From contig JAQCNR010000295.1 in the NCBI GenBank assembly GCA_028274925.1, forward strand, positions 1 to 5,106: 5,106 nt of DNA, given 5' to 3'. Positions 4,887 to 5,106 of the stretch are shown here, piece after piece (position 1 is the first letter of the stretch; each line of letters starts with the position of its first letter). The notes under the pieces were generated by a model. It was given only the letters and a program-made list of their open reading frames with translations. It ran no database searches and was not told the origin of the DNA. Origin of the DNA: Halovenus sp. (GTDB lineage Archaea; Halobacteriota; Halobacteria; Halobacteriales; Haloarculaceae). The position numbers and the translations under genes were made by a program.

Positions 4887-5106
4887 GCCCCTCTTTCCAC
4901 ATCAAGGTCGTCGGCCAGCAAATCAACCTCGGACTCGAGCGCTTCGATTTCGGCTTCGAGCGCCTCGAAATCTGCACTCTCCGAGAGCTCTGCACGACTC
5001 TTTTCGACCTGCAGAATATTGCGCTTGAGTTTCTTCGATGTAAGTTGTTGCATCCGCTCGTTGTACTCGTCGAGTGTCAGCAGTCGGTCGACAGTCTCGC
5101 GCAACT
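4883..5106 (-). CDS. C-terminal part of an unidentified coiled-coil protein, cut by the right edge
   Basis: The frame is open from the right edge to a TAG at 4883-4885, giving 73 visible residues. A TTG at 5102-5104 could in principle be a start, but TTG is an uncommon choice and the frame remains open to the edge, so the true start is probably outside the window. The visible part begins LRETVDRLLTLDEYNERM, a helical segment, then LTSKKLKRNIL, then a Glu/Leu-rich coiled coil (FEALEAEIEALESEVDLLAD) and a short acidic end. No catalytic motif is visible and I do not recognise the family. The acidic composition and tail-to-tail overlap with mbf1 support it being a real gene rather than an antisense shadow. 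Its promoter is outside the window. Confidence 0.65.
   Translation of the reverse strand, partial: LRETVDRLLTLDEYNERMQQLTSKKLKRNILQVEKSRAELSESADFEALEAEIEALESEVDLLADDLDVERGA

Overview
The window looks like chromosomal DNA from a haloarchaeon (class Halobacteria). It is GC-rich, its proteins are strongly acidic (many Asp and Glu), and its informational proteins are archaeal (aIF-1A, aMBF1). TATA-like boxes lie about 26 bases before start codons, as expected for leaderless transcripts. The genus cannot be fixed from the sequence alone.

Layout from left to right. Positions 1-66 hold nothing I can support as a gene. Positions 67-312 are a striking non-coding element. It has a perfect 13-bp terminal inverted repeat and a series of inner arms centred on about position 189.5, so the whole 246 bp can fold as one long imperfect hairpin. 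It contains three copies of a GACTGAAAGG-type motif and a terminator-like right end. A TATA box within an inverted repeat follows, then a DUF460/COG2433-type gene (397-2370) encoding two RNase H-like domains, a long coiled coil and a C-terminal domain. Next is a small two-helix membrane protein gene on the minus strand (2458-2673), which diverges from the aIF-1A gene (2773-3063) across a 99-bp region with two back-to-back promoters. A single trpB gene (3060-4235, minus strand) runs into aIF-1A tail to tail with a 4-base stop-codon overlap. The mbf1 gene (4332-4886) diverges from trpB and meets, again with a 4-base stop overlap, the 3' end of an unidentified coiled-coil gene cut by the right edge (4883-5106, minus strand).

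Functionally this is mostly a housekeeping neighbourhood. aIF-1A acts in translation initiation, aMBF1 is a zinc-ribbon/HTH factor linked to transcription and ribosomes, and the DUF460 protein is a putative RNase H-fold nuclease or nucleic-acid-binding protein. trpB makes the last step of tryptophan synthesis but has no other trp gene beside it here. Transcription units are short, divergent or convergent, and no operon of more than one gene is visible.

The least explained parts are the concentric palindromic element at 67-312, the TATA box centred in a dyad at 357-385, and the DUF460 protein with its paired RNase H-like domains.
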